From positions 53,483 through 117,482 of the forward strand of contig JANSYO010000007.1 in the NCBI GenBank assembly GCA_024742395.1: DNA of 64,000 bases, read 5' to 3'. The notes beneath the pieces are model-generated. The model was given only the letters and a program-made list of their open reading frames with translations, had not been told where the DNA came from and did no database searches. This DNA is from Cytophagales bacterium (GTDB taxonomy: Bacteria; Bacteroidota; Bacteroidia; Cytophagales; Spirosomataceae). Made by a program: the position numbers and the translations under genes. Numbering within the stretch: position 1 is the stretch's first letter; the number at the start of each line of letters is the position of its first letter. This document shows, piece by piece, positions 1 to 8,266 of the stretch.

Positions 1-542
1 TCAATTTTAACTTTTGGAGGGTTAGAATAGTATTTACCTGCAGGGCTCATAATAATCATAAATCTATAATTATGAGAAGGTCTAACCCCCAGATATACAT
101 CTGAAGCAAACATAAATGGTCTTAGGTAAAGCGAATTGTCTTCACCAGAAGGAACCCAAGCACTATCCAGTTTTAATAGTTCATTCAGTCCGCCCATGAA
201 AATGTCTTCAGGTACAGTAGCCATGCACATACGCTCAGCTGAAATGTTGAATCGTTTAAAATTCTCTTCCGGTCTGAACATTACTACTTCGTCATCTACA
301 TTCCTAAAGGCTTTCATCCCCTCAAAAATAGATTGGCCATAATGTAAAGATGCTAAAGCGGGGTTATAAGAAATGTCGCCATAAGGTAGAATTTCAGGAG
401 TCTGCCAGACGCCATTGACGCAGTCAGCCACGAGCATATGATCAGTAAAGAGTGTCCCGAAAACGATATTGTTTGGGTCTAATTGATGAGCTCTGCTCTC
501 TTTTACTTTGGTGATCTTGAAATCTGTGGCTTCTTCTACCAT
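1..542 (-). CDS. ilvE: Branched-chain amino acid aminotransferase, N-terminal part (cut by window edge)
   Basis: PLP-dependent fold-type IV transaminase that interconverts Leu/Ile/Val and their 2-keto acids in the cytoplasm. About 180 codons are visible from the ATG at 542-540; the frame stays open to base 1, so the C-terminal half, including the PLP lysine, lies outside. Family signatures seen on the minus strand: HYGQSIFEGMKAFR (the substrate/PLP pocket start), RPEENFKRFNISAERM, and LYLRPFMFASDVYLGVRPS followed by SPAGKYY. These match IlvE rather than D-amino-acid transaminase or ADC lyase. A perfect 18-bp palindrome lies about 125 bp upstream of the start. Identification is strong from the motifs; the stop codon is not seen. 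Confidence 0.92.
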   Translation of the reverse strand, partial: MVEEATDFKITKVKESRAHQLDPNNIVFGTLFTDHMLVADCVNGVWQTPEILPYGDISYNPALASLHYGQSIFEGMKAFRNVDDEVVMFRPEENFKRFNISAERMCMATVPEDIFMGGLNELLKLDSAWVPSGEDNSLYLRPFMFASDVYLGVRPSHNYRFMIIMSPAGKYYSNPPKVKI

Positions 543-664
543 AATTGAAATAGTGTTTTGTAAAATAAATATCAATAATTAATCCGGTTCGCTCTTCTGA
601 GGAATAGAATTAAGACACAATATTTGATAATAAAGTGCATACTTTCAAGACTTTTCTTTAAAAT

Positions 665-682
665 AGTTGTCATGACAACTAA
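665..682. promoter_or_regulatory. 18-bp perfect palindrome, candidate operator upstream of ilvE
   Basis: TAGTTGTCATGACAACTA reads the same on both strands over all 18 bases. It lies between the end of the S41 peptidase gene and the ilvE start, about 125 bp upstream of the ilvE ATG. The TAGTTGT half-site style resembles operators bound by dimeric winged-helix regulators (MarR-like), but the regulator is not known. No clear T-run follows, so it is unlikely to be a terminator. Confidence 0.45.
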
Positions 683-760
683 AATCTTTTTTTACGGTAA
701 ATTTATTGACCTTTTTTCTTTGGTTTTTACCTTTTTAAAAAGTGCTAAATGAAGTCAATA

Positions 761-2200
761 TTACTTGTTTGGAGTTAGTTCTGTCCACATTTCTTTACGA
801 TCATTCAGTGGGTTGTCAGAAACATAATCCATTTGAACGGGTTCCAATACTGCTAAAGGCCTGACTTTAGCACCTTTTCGAAGTGTAGCCATAGTATCTG
901 AGCCTAGAATATCTTCTAAAGCTTTGAAAAGGTAGGTTTCATCTGGGTCTCCAAAGGGTTTGTAAGGGATAATATTATCTACTACTTCTATGTCAGGCTT
1001 AAATCCATCTGGGGTTCCGTAATCAGCCTCACCCAAATAATTTACAGATCTTAATACAATAGGTTGCATTCCCCATGACCACCTTTTAGGATCTTGGTCG
1101 TCATCAATTGTAATAGAGCCCACACTTTTACCGTAAGTATGTTGGCCTATTAGTATAACTTCCATAAAAGGTTTCAGGTTATTTATTAACAGTTCGCTTG
1201 CAGAGGCTGAGCCATTGGAGACTAAGAAATAGACTCTGTCCAGATTACCCAGATTGTTGATGTTTCCAATTCCACTTCTTGACTTAAAAAAATAAGTGTC
1301 AAAAACTCCACTACCATACTGTCTGATTCTTTCTTCTGTTTGTTCGGCGTTCCAAATTTGACGAGTCATTACTTTATTTTCGTCAAGGTTTTTGACTATT
1401 AAAGAACTCAAGAGTTCTGCTGAAGAAATATACCCGCCAGGGTTAAACCTTAAGTCTACTACTAATTCATTTATTCCTGAAGATTTGAACTCTCCAAACA
1501 TTTTATTAAGATCATTATCATTACTTGTCAGGAATTGAGTGTAAACAAAATAGCCTATTTTTTTGTTGGCCAACTCTATAATAGAATAATGCTGTAAGGC
1601 ATTTGACTGAGTAACTTCTTTAGTCATTTCAATAGTTACCTCTGTATCATCAATATAGCCTTTATTATATGTACCCAGAGTTACTGTAGCAGATTCTGAA
1701 TCTCTTAAGGCAGAATTGTAGTTCTGATTTGTCAAGTCTTGTCCATTCACTTTTGTAATTATATCTCCTCTTTTTAAACCCTTTCTTTCGGCTACACTGT
1801 TTTTTACTACATAGGCCACAGACAATATTATTCGGCTGACATTTTGACTATTGTTGGCTCTGAGGGCCTGGGTTTTTATTCCGTAAGTGCTTGTGATACC
1901 ATTCAAAGAGTTTCTTAATTCTTCAGAGCTTTCTTCTATCCATGAAAACCGATCTACCACGCCAGGTTCTACAAGTAGAGACTTGAAATAATCGTCAGGT
2001 GCTAACGTAAGGTCTGTCTTCGTGACATCAATCATATCATCCTCCCAGAGATAATACTCTTTCATTTTGGCGTAAATCCAATTGTTTACATCAGAGTTCT
2101 CTACTTTGGTTTCAAATAGAGGGGAGATGTTTAACCTTTTACAAGCTACACCCAAAATGCCCAAAAGTATAACTACTAATCCAAGTTTGACCGAACGCAT
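761..2200 (-). CDS. S41 family C-terminal-processing peptidase-like lipoprotein with PDZ domain
   Basis: Serine protease of the S41 (tail-specific/C-terminal processing) family, expected on the periplasmic side of a membrane. Residues 1-20 form a lipoprotein signal ending GVAC (lipidated Cys20). An N-terminal helical region holds the KMKEYYLWEDDM motif common in Bacteroidota S41 proteins; a PDZ domain covers roughly 105-195 (KGLKRGDIITKVNGQDL). The catalytic domain follows, with DLRFNPGG at 249-256, the nucleophile in SASASE (Ser333 by spacing) and the general base in YGKS (Lys358), exactly 25 residues apart as in E. coli Prc. The 479-residue length is normal for the group. Substrate unknown. 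Confidence 0.88.
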   Translation of the reverse strand: MRSVKLGLVVILLGILGVACKRLNISPLFETKVENSDVNNWIYAKMKEYYLWEDDMIDVTKTDLTLAPDDYFKSLLVEPGVVDRFSWIEESSEELRNSLNGITSTYGIKTQALRANNSQNVSRIILSVAYVVKNSVAERKGLKRGDIITKVNGQDLTNQNYNSALRDSESATVTLGTYNKGYIDDTEVTIEMTKEVTQSNALQHYSIIELANKKIGYFVYTQFLTSNDNDLNKMFGEFKSSGINELVVDLRFNPGGYISSAELLSSLIVKNLDENKVMTRQIWNAEQTEERIRQYGSGVFDTYFFKSRSGIGNINNLGNLDRVYFLVSNGSASASELLINNLKPFMEVILIGQHTYGKSVGSITIDDDQDPKRWSWGMQPIVLRSVNYLGEADYGTPDGFKPDIEVVDNIIPYKPFGDPDETYLFKALEDILGSDTMATLRKGAKVRPLAVLEPVQMDYVSDNPLNDRKEMWTELTPNK

Positions 2201-2375
2201 ATTTCCTGCAATTATCTTTTATTCTTAACGTAAATCTATAACGAAAGGATGCAAAAAATGATGTTTTTGACCTTTTAATTCTTTGTTTAGCTATATAAAT
2301 CACTGCATTATTAGGTTTTCTTTGGGGGAATCGCAGGATACGTGGTATTATTTAATGAGTCTGTCTATTTTCATT

Positions 2376-2404
2376 TTGACAATCCATGAAAAAATATAAC
2401 TTTG
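2376..2404 (+). promoter_or_regulatory. Promoter of the nqr operon (Bacteroidota -33/-7)
   Basis: TTG at 2376-2378 and TAACTTTG at 2397-2404 match the Bacteroidota sigma-ABfr consensus (TTG, about 19 bp, TAnnTTTG) with 18 bases between. It predicts transcription start near 2411 and a leader of about 40 nt before the nqrA ATG at 2453. Confidence 0.72.
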
Positions 2405-2452
2405 TGAGGAGTCCAGAATTATTGATCCAAACTCAAAGAAAAATCGGATTTT

Positions 2453-3781
2453 ATGGGAAAATCGGTTCGCCTTAAGAAAGGCTACGACATTAAACTTATC
2501 GGAGAGGCTTCCAGCCAAATTCAAGAAATTCCCTCTGCAGAAATATTTGCTGTCAAACCTACTGACTACTTATCTCTTACGCCAAAGTTGGCAGTAAAGG
2601 AAGGTCAGGAGGTACTTATTGGAGACAGTTTGTTTTACGATAAAAAAAGGCCTGAAATCAATTTCCCTTCTCCGGTTAGTGGAGAGGTAGTAGAAATTGT
2701 CAGGGGAGCAAAGAGGAAAATTCTTGAAGTCAGAGTACTGGCGGATAAAAGCCAGAAGGCTGCTAAAGTGAAGGTGCCAGGCAGCCTAACTGCTGAAAGT
2801 ATAAAGGAGGTTATTTTAAAAGGTAATTTATGGGGTGTTATCAGACAAAGACCTTTTTCAACAATCGCCAATACCGAAGATAAGCCAAAGGCAATTTTTG
2901 TATCAACTTTTGATTCTGCTCCATTAGCTCCTGATCTTTCTTTTGTGATTTCTCAAGACAAGGAGGCTTTCAAAAAAGGTTTAGAGGTCTTGAATACCCT
3001 TTCAGACTCAAACCTATATATAGGAGTAAGCGGTAAAGATAATTTAGAGATAAATGTCGGTGAAGTAACAACTTTTGAGGGGCCGCATCCTGCAGGCAAT
3101 GTAGGTATACAAATACACCATACATCGCCTATCAGAGCCAATGAGCTTGTTTGGTATGTAGATACGCAGGATGTTATCCTTCTGGGTGATTTGTTTTTAA
3201 CTGGTGAGTATAAACCTGAGAGAATTGTGGCAATTACGGGCTCTGAGGTGAATGACCCGAAATATCTAAAGTTGCGAATTGGTCAATCACTCACTTCAGT
3301 TTGGGAGGATTTTGTGCCAGGACAGGGAGTGAGATATATCCAAGGAAACGTGCTTACAGGCACTACCTCTAAACCGGAAGATTTCCTTTCGTTTTACACC
3401 TCGCACTTAACTGTTATTCCGGAAGGAACAGAGGCCGAGTTTTTAGGATGGTTATTGCCCTCAGCAAAAAAACTAAGTTTATCCCGAACGTACTTTTCAT
3501 GGTTAATGCCGAAAAAGAAGTATGCTATTGATACAAACACACATGGAGAAGAGAGAGCATTCGTGGTCTCTGGTCAATATGAAAAGGTGTTGCCTATGAA
3601 TATTATGCCGGTGCAATTACTGAAGGCCATAATGGCAAAGGATATTGAGCGAATGGAGGCTTTAGGTATATATGAAGTAGCTGAGGAAGATTTAGCCTTA
3701 TGTGAATTTGTGTGCTCGTCAAAAATTGACGTTCAAAAAATAGTAAGAGAAGGCCTTGATTTGATGCAAGAAGAAGGCTAA
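2453..3781 (+). CDS. nqrA: Na+-translocating NADH:quinone reductase subunit A
   Basis: Peripheral cytoplasmic subunit of Na+-NQR, the respiratory complex that oxidises NADH, reduces quinone and exports Na+. No membrane segment is evident, as expected for NqrA. The N-terminus (SVRLKKGYDIKLIGEA, with KPTDYLSLTPKLAVKEGQEV and FPSPVSGEVVEIVRGAKRKIL) is the characteristic NqrA/RnfC-like biotinyl-type hammerhead region; GPHPAGNVGIQIHHTSPI in the middle and YFSWLMPKKKYAIDTNTHGEERAFV later are typical of NqrA. At 442 residues it is close to the usual 446. First gene of the nqrABCDEF-apbE operon, 22 bp before nqrB, with a good promoter just upstream. Confidence 0.96.
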   Translation: MGKSVRLKKGYDIKLIGEASSQIQEIPSAEIFAVKPTDYLSLTPKLAVKEGQEVLIGDSLFYDKKRPEINFPSPVSGEVVEIVRGAKRKILEVRVLADKSQKAAKVKVPGSLTAESIKEVILKGNLWGVIRQRPFSTIANTEDKPKAIFVSTFDSAPLAPDLSFVISQDKEAFKKGLEVLNTLSDSNLYIGVSGKDNLEINVGEVTTFEGPHPAGNVGIQIHHTSPIRANELVWYVDTQDVILLGDLFLTGEYKPERIVAITGSEVNDPKYLKLRIGQSLTSVWEDFVPGQGVRYIQGNVLTGTTSKPEDFLSFYTSHLTVIPEGTEAEFLGWLLPSAKKLSLSRTYFSWLMPKKKYAIDTNTHGEERAFVVSGQYEKVLPMNIMPVQLLKAIMAKDIERMEALGIYEVAEEDLALCEFVCSSKIDVQKIVREGLDLMQEEG

Positions 3782-3803
3782 ACCATTAAATAAGAATACA
3801 CAA

Positions 3804-4961
3804 GTGAAATTTATTCGAAATCTCGTTGATTCTGTCAAACCCAACTTTGAAAAGGGTGGGAAGTTAGAAAAGTGGCATCCGGCGTTTGAGGCATTTGAGA
3901 CTTTACTCTTTGTGCCTGGAGAAACCACGAAAAATGGTGTGCATATTAAAGATGCCATGGATATGAAGAGAACCATGATGACAGTGATCATCTCTCTTAT
4001 TCCATGCTTACTTTTCGGGATGTGGAATGTAGGTCATCAACATTATTTGGCGTTCGGGATGGAGGCCAGTTTAATGGAGAAATTCATTTTTGGTGCATTG
4101 AAAGTACTTCCAATAATAGTGGTTTCTTATGCAGTGGGTTTAGGAGTAGAGTTTATTTTTGGAGTTATTAAAGGTCACCCAATCAGTGAAGGATACCTTG
4201 TAACCGGATTACTTATTCCTTTGACTTTGCCTGTCACTGTACCTTTATGGATGGTGGCTCTTGGAGCCGTTTTTTGTACATTATTAGGTAAAGAAATTTT
4301 TGGAGGTACAGGTTTTAACTTTATGAACCCGGCTTTATTAGCCCGAGCCTTTATGTTCTTTGCATTTCCGGCATTTATGTCAGGTGAAGTTTGGACAGAT
4401 TTATCACCAGAGGCAGGTCAAACTATACTTGATGCTTATTCTGGTGCTACCAACCTAGCAATATTTGATAACGACTATTCTGCAATTCAGTCAGTTCCTG
4501 ATTTATTTTGGGGATTTGAGCAGGGCTCAATCGGAGAAACTTCAGCTTTTGCCTGTTTACTGGGAGCTGCATGGTTAATAATTTCAGGTGTTGGTAGCTG
4601 GAGAATAATCGTTTCTGTGTTTGCAGGTGGTTTTCTGACAGGTCTGTTAATGAATTTTCTTGCCCCTGCTGATAATCTAATGCATTCTATGCACATGCCT
4701 GCATTAAATCATTTATTAATAGGAAGTTTTGCTTTTGGTGCGGTCTTTATGGCTACTGACCCCGTAACTGCTGCACATACTCAAAAGGGAAAAGTTATTT
4801 ATGGATTATTAATTGGTGCCTTTACGGTAATATTAAGGGTGTTTAACCCAGCATATCCTGAAGGCGTTATGTTAAGTATTTTATTGTTCAATGTTTTTGC
4901 TCCATTGATTGATCATATCGTGGTAGAACAACATATCAAAAGCAGATTAAAGCATGCATAA
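3804..4961 (+). CDS. nqrB: Na+-translocating NADH:quinone reductase subunit B
   Basis: Integral membrane subunit carrying riboflavin and a covalently bound FMN; part of the Na+ path. The frame starts with GTG at 3804; no better upstream start is seen. A soluble N-terminal stretch of about 55 residues is followed by about ten membrane helices. The FMN attachment site is SGAT at residues 213-216 (DAYSGATNLA), placing the phosphoester-linked FMN on Thr216; ApbE, encoded at the end of the operon, is the enzyme that attaches it. TGFNFMNPALLARAF and AFGAVFMATDPVTA are conserved family segments. Overlaps nqrC by 8 bp, suggesting translational coupling. Confidence 0.96.
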   Translation: MKFIRNLVDSVKPNFEKGGKLEKWHPAFEAFETLLFVPGETTKNGVHIKDAMDMKRTMMTVIISLIPCLLFGMWNVGHQHYLAFGMEASLMEKFIFGALKVLPIIVVSYAVGLGVEFIFGVIKGHPISEGYLVTGLLIPLTLPVTVPLWMVALGAVFCTLLGKEIFGGTGFNFMNPALLARAFMFFAFPAFMSGEVWTDLSPEAGQTILDAYSGATNLAIFDNDYSAIQSVPDLFWGFEQGSIGETSAFACLLGAAWLIISGVGSWRIIVSVFAGGFLTGLLMNFLAPADNLMHSMHMPALNHLLIGSFAFGAVFMATDPVTAAHTQKGKVIYGLLIGAFTVILRVFNPAYPEGVMLSILLFNVFAPLIDHIVVEQHIKSRLKHA

Positions 4962-5661
4962 TAACCGATATACATTTTTATATGCAATAGGTATTTCAGT
5001 TGTCACCGCTATTATTTTGGTGCTAACTTCTGAGAATTTGAAGCCTCTTCAAGAAGCCAATGTGGCTCTCGATAATAAGAAGAATATTCTTAAGTCTGTT
5101 TTAGTAAACTCAGATGATCGTGAAACTATTGAATCTACTTATAACTCTTCTGTTGAAGAATTGGTAGTTAATAGTAAAGGCGAAGTGGTAGAAGGGATTG
5201 ATATTGAAGATGTGGATATGAAGAAAGAGGTAGCTAAAGCTCCAGAAGATAGAAACCTTCCTCTTTACATATATACATTAGAAGGTGGCGACAAAGCTTA
5301 TGTGATTCCACTTAGAGGGGTAGGACTATGGGGGCCTATATGGGGATACATTTCTTTAGATAATAATTTCAATACCGTGAAGGGAGCCTTTTTTGATCAT
5401 AAAGGTGAAACTCCAGGTTTGGGTGCAGAGATTGCAGAAGGTCCTTTTCAGCAGCAATTTCAGGGGAAAATGATGTACAATGATGCCGGTGAGTTCGTAT
5501 CGGTAAATGTTATGAAAGCTACCCAGAAATCAGATATTGGAGAGGAACATAGAGTGGATGCCATTTCTGGTGGAACTATCACCTCTAATGGAGTGGATGA
5601 AATGATAGCTAATTGTGTGGAGCCTTATTTAAGTTATTTTGAAAAATTAAAAGCAAACTAA
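4954..5661 (+). CDS. nqrC: Na+-translocating NADH:quinone reductase subunit C
   Basis: Subunit with one N-terminal membrane anchor (about residues 7-25) and a periplasmic FMN-binding domain. The second covalent FMN site is recognisable as DAISGGTITS, with the acceptor Thr208; the motif reads SGGT where gammaproteobacterial NqrC has SGAT. Other family features are YVIPLRGVGLWGPIWGYISL and FDHKGETPGLGAEI. Length 235 residues, slightly shorter than Vibrio NqrC. Starts inside the nqrB tail and ends 1 base before nqrD. Confidence 0.95.
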   Translation: MHNNRYTFLYAIGISVVTAIILVLTSENLKPLQEANVALDNKKNILKSVLVNSDDRETIESTYNSSVEELVVNSKGEVVEGIDIEDVDMKKEVAKAPEDRNLPLYIYTLEGGDKAYVIPLRGVGLWGPIWGYISLDNNFNTVKGAFFDHKGETPGLGAEIAEGPFQQQFQGKMMYNDAGEFVSVNVMKATQKSDIGEEHRVDAISGGTITSNGVDEMIANCVEPYLSYFEKLKAN

Positions 5662-5662
5662 A

Positions 5663-6325
5663 ATGGCAGAAGTTGCAGAAAAAGTAAAGAAAGAGCCATT
5701 ATTCTCGAAGAAGAATCTTCAGGTAATAAAGGATCCTTTTGACGATAACAACCCCGTTACTGTTCAGGTTTTGGGTATCTGTTCGGCATTGGCCGTGACT
5801 GTTCAATTAAAGCCTGCATTAATCATGTCTTTAGGGGTGATTTTTGTAAGTGCCTTTTCCAATTTAATAGTTAGTGGTTTAAGAAAATCTATTCCTACGC
5901 GGGTTCGTATTATTGTACAGCTAATTGTAGTAGCTACTTTGGTGACTATTGTAGATCAGGTCTTGAAAGCCTACATGTTTGACATAAGTAAGAAGCTTTC
6001 TGTTTTCGTTGGCTTGATTATTACAAACTGTATTATCATGGGTCGACTGGAAGCTTTTGCTTTGGGTCAAAAGCCATGGCCGGCATTTCTTGATGGTATT
6101 GGAAATGGAATTGGATATGGGATTATTCTGGTAGCAGTGGCTTTTTTCAGAGAGTTGTTAGGCTCAGGTAGCCTCTTCGGTATGAAGGTTATTCCACAAT
6201 GGGCCTATGATCATGGTTATGTAAATAATGGACTTATGGTGCTTCCACCTGCAGCCTTATTTCTAATCGGGATTTATATATGGGTTCAGCGTAGTAGAAA
6301 TCCTAAATTAGTCAACGTTTCTTAA
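5663..6325 (+). CDS. nqrD: Na+-translocating NADH:quinone reductase subunit D
   Basis: Membrane subunit with about six helices that, with NqrE, holds an intramembrane iron centre between two antiparallel half-repeats. The two conserved cysteines are visible: Cys40 in LGICSALAVT and Cys123 in IITNCIIMGR. GQKPWPAFLDGIGNGIGYG and AFFRELLGSGSLFG are typical NqrD/RnfE segments. 220 residues; Vibrio NqrD is about 210. One base separates it from nqrC, 10 from nqrE. Confidence 0.95.
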   Translation: MAEVAEKVKKEPLFSKKNLQVIKDPFDDNNPVTVQVLGICSALAVTVQLKPALIMSLGVIFVSAFSNLIVSGLRKSIPTRVRIIVQLIVVATLVTIVDQVLKAYMFDISKKLSVFVGLIITNCIIMGRLEAFALGQKPWPAFLDGIGNGIGYGIILVAVAFFRELLGSGSLFGMKVIPQWAYDHGYVNNGLMVLPPAALFLIGIYIWVQRSRNPKLVNVS

Positions 6326-6335
6326 GTAGAGATAT

Positions 6336-6950
6336 ATGGAAAATCTTTTAAACTTATTTATAAAGGCAATTTTTGTAGAGAACGCAGTTTTCGCATTCTT
6401 CTTAGGAATGTGTTCTTTTCTGGCTGTATCTAAAAAATTGAAAACGGCATTTGGATTGGGTCTTGCAGTAGTGTTTGTCATGGTCTTGACTACACCTCTT
6501 AATTATGTAATTTTAAATTACATGTTGGCAGAGGGTGCCTTAGCTTGGATTCATCCTTCGTTGGCCACTGTAGATCTTACATTTCTATCTTTTATCCTTT
6601 TCATCTCTACAATAGCAGGTGCGGTTCAGTTGGTTGAAATGGTGGTAGAGAAATTCGCTCCGGCTCTTTATAGTGCTTTGGGTATATTCTTGCCCTTAAT
6701 TACTGTAAACTGTTCTATTTTGGGTGCGTCCTTGTTTATGCAGGAAAGAGAATATAATATGTCTGAGACCTTTGTTTTCTCATTAGGAACAGGGATAGGA
6801 TTCTTTTTAGCCATTGTATTATTGGCGGCAATCAGAGAAAGATTGCAGTATTCAAAAGTGCCGCCAGCTTTGCAAGGGCTCGGTATTGCGATGATAGTCA
6901 CTGGATTAATGGCTATCGCTTTCTTAAGTTTTTCAGGTATTAAATTGTAA
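6336..6950 (+). CDS. nqrE: Na+-translocating NADH:quinone reductase subunit E
   Basis: Membrane partner of NqrD, with inverted topology and the same fold. Conserved cysteines are Cys26 in FLGMCSFLAVSKK and Cys126 in ITVNCSILGA, matching the pair that completes the intramembrane iron site. VEMVVEKFAPALYSALGIFLP and LAAIRERLQYSKVPPALQG are family segments. 204 residues, normal length (about 198). Followed 11 bp later by nqrF. Confidence 0.95.
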   Translation: MENLLNLFIKAIFVENAVFAFFLGMCSFLAVSKKLKTAFGLGLAVVFVMVLTTPLNYVILNYMLAEGALAWIHPSLATVDLTFLSFILFISTIAGAVQLVEMVVEKFAPALYSALGIFLPLITVNCSILGASLFMQEREYNMSETFVFSLGTGIGFFLAIVLLAAIRERLQYSKVPPALQGLGIAMIVTGLMAIAFLSFSGIKL

Positions 6951-6961
6951 ACAGAACTTAT

Positions 6962-8266
6962 ATGCTACCTATACTTCTTAGTAGTATCGTTGTTTTTATT
7001 CTTGTTGTACTTCTTTTTGTTTTTCTGATTATTCAGGCGAAAGCGAAACTCTTACCACAAGGTGATGTGAACATCGTTATCAATGGAGATAAAGAAAATG
7101 CTTTAACTGTGAAGCCAGGAGATACTCTTCTGAATGTTTTGGCTAATCATGAGCTTTTTCTTGCTTCTGCCTGTGGAGGTGGAGGGACATGTGCAATGTG
7201 TAAATGCAATGTTTATAGTGGGGGAGGCGAAGTATTACCTACTGAAACCAACCACCTTAACAGAAGGCAGGTAGCTGAAAAACAACGTTTGGCTTGTCAG
7301 GTGAAAGTTAAGGAAGATATGGAAATTCGTATCCCTGATGAGGTATTTGGAGTTAAGAAATGGGAGTGTGAAGTTGTTTCTAATTACAATGTAGCTTCCT
7401 TTATCAAAGAATTTGAAGTTAAACTTCCGGAAGGTGAAACACTTGATTTTGAGGCTGGTGGCTATATCCAGGTTGATGTACCTAAAACAGAGGTAGAGTA
7501 CAAGGATATAGATATTACAGCTCACCCATTATATCATGAAACACCAGATAAGTTTAAATCAGAGTGGGACAATTTTAATCTGTGGCCATTGAAAATGGTG
7601 AATGACGAGGAAGTCTTCAGAGCTTATTCCATGGCAAATCACCCAGCTGAAGGTAATCGTATTAAATTAACGATTCGAATTGCTACTCCACCTTGGGATA
7701 GAGCCAAGAATGGCTGGATGGACGTCAATCCTGGTATTTGCTCTTCTTACGTATTTAGTAAGAAGCCAGGCGACAAGGTGACAATTTCTGGTCCTTATGG
7801 AGAGTTCTTCATCAAAGATACCGATGCCGAAATGTTATACATAGGCGGGGGGGCAGGTATGGCTCCAATGAGATCTCACCTTTATCACCTGTTTCACACC
7901 TTAAAAACAAAACGTAAGGTTACATTCTTCTATGGTGGTAGAACTAAGAGAGAGCTATTCTATATCAATGAATTCAAAGAAATAGAGAAGGAATTTCCAA
8001 ACTTTAAGTTCTTTGTAGCTCTGGATAACCCATTACCTGAAGACAACTGGACTCTTAAAAAGGATATCAATGATCCTGAAGGAGATGGTTTCAAAGGTTT
8101 TGTTCATAATGTTGTAATACAAGAGTTTTTAAGTAAACATGAAGCTCCTGAGGACATTGAATTATATTTCTGTGGCCCACCAATGATGAATCAGTCTGTT
8201 TTGAAAATGGCAGATGACTGGGGAATTCCTGATGAGAACGTTTCTTTTGACGATTTCGGTGGATAG
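6962..8266 (+). CDS. nqrF: Na+-translocating NADH:quinone reductase subunit F
   Basis: Electron entry subunit: takes hydride from NADH onto FAD and passes electrons to a 2Fe-2S cluster. One N-terminal membrane anchor (residues 3-24), then a ferredoxin domain with cluster ligands Cys71, Cys77, Cys80 and Cys112, then a ferredoxin-reductase module with FAD motif RAYSMAN, NAD-binding GGGAGMAPMRSHL and the C-terminal FCGPPMM. The extra insertion with HPLYHETPDKFKSEWDNFNLW is normal for NqrF. 434 residues. Its stop codon lies inside the start region of apbE. Confidence 0.96.
   Translation: MLPILLSSIVVFILVVLLFVFLIIQAKAKLLPQGDVNIVINGDKENALTVKPGDTLLNVLANHELFLASACGGGGTCAMCKCNVYSGGGEVLPTETNHLNRRQVAEKQRLACQVKVKEDMEIRIPDEVFGVKKWECEVVSNYNVASFIKEFEVKLPEGETLDFEAGGYIQVDVPKTEVEYKDIDITAHPLYHETPDKFKSEWDNFNLWPLKMVNDEEVFRAYSMANHPAEGNRIKLTIRIATPPWDRAKNGWMDVNPGICSSYVFSKKPGDKVTISGPYGEFFIKDTDAEMLYIGGGAGMAPMRSHLYHLFHTLKTKRKVTFFYGGRTKRELFYINEFKEIEKEFPNFKFFVALDNPLPEDNWTLKKDINDPEGDGFKGFVHNVVIQEFLSKHEAPEDIELYFCGPPMMNQSVLKMADDWGIPDENVSFDDFGG

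Noticed and set aside
136..342. 68-aa plus-strand open frame in the first 350 bp
   Set aside because: It is antisense to the ilvE reading frame, which has clear family motifs; no start signal or family of its own.
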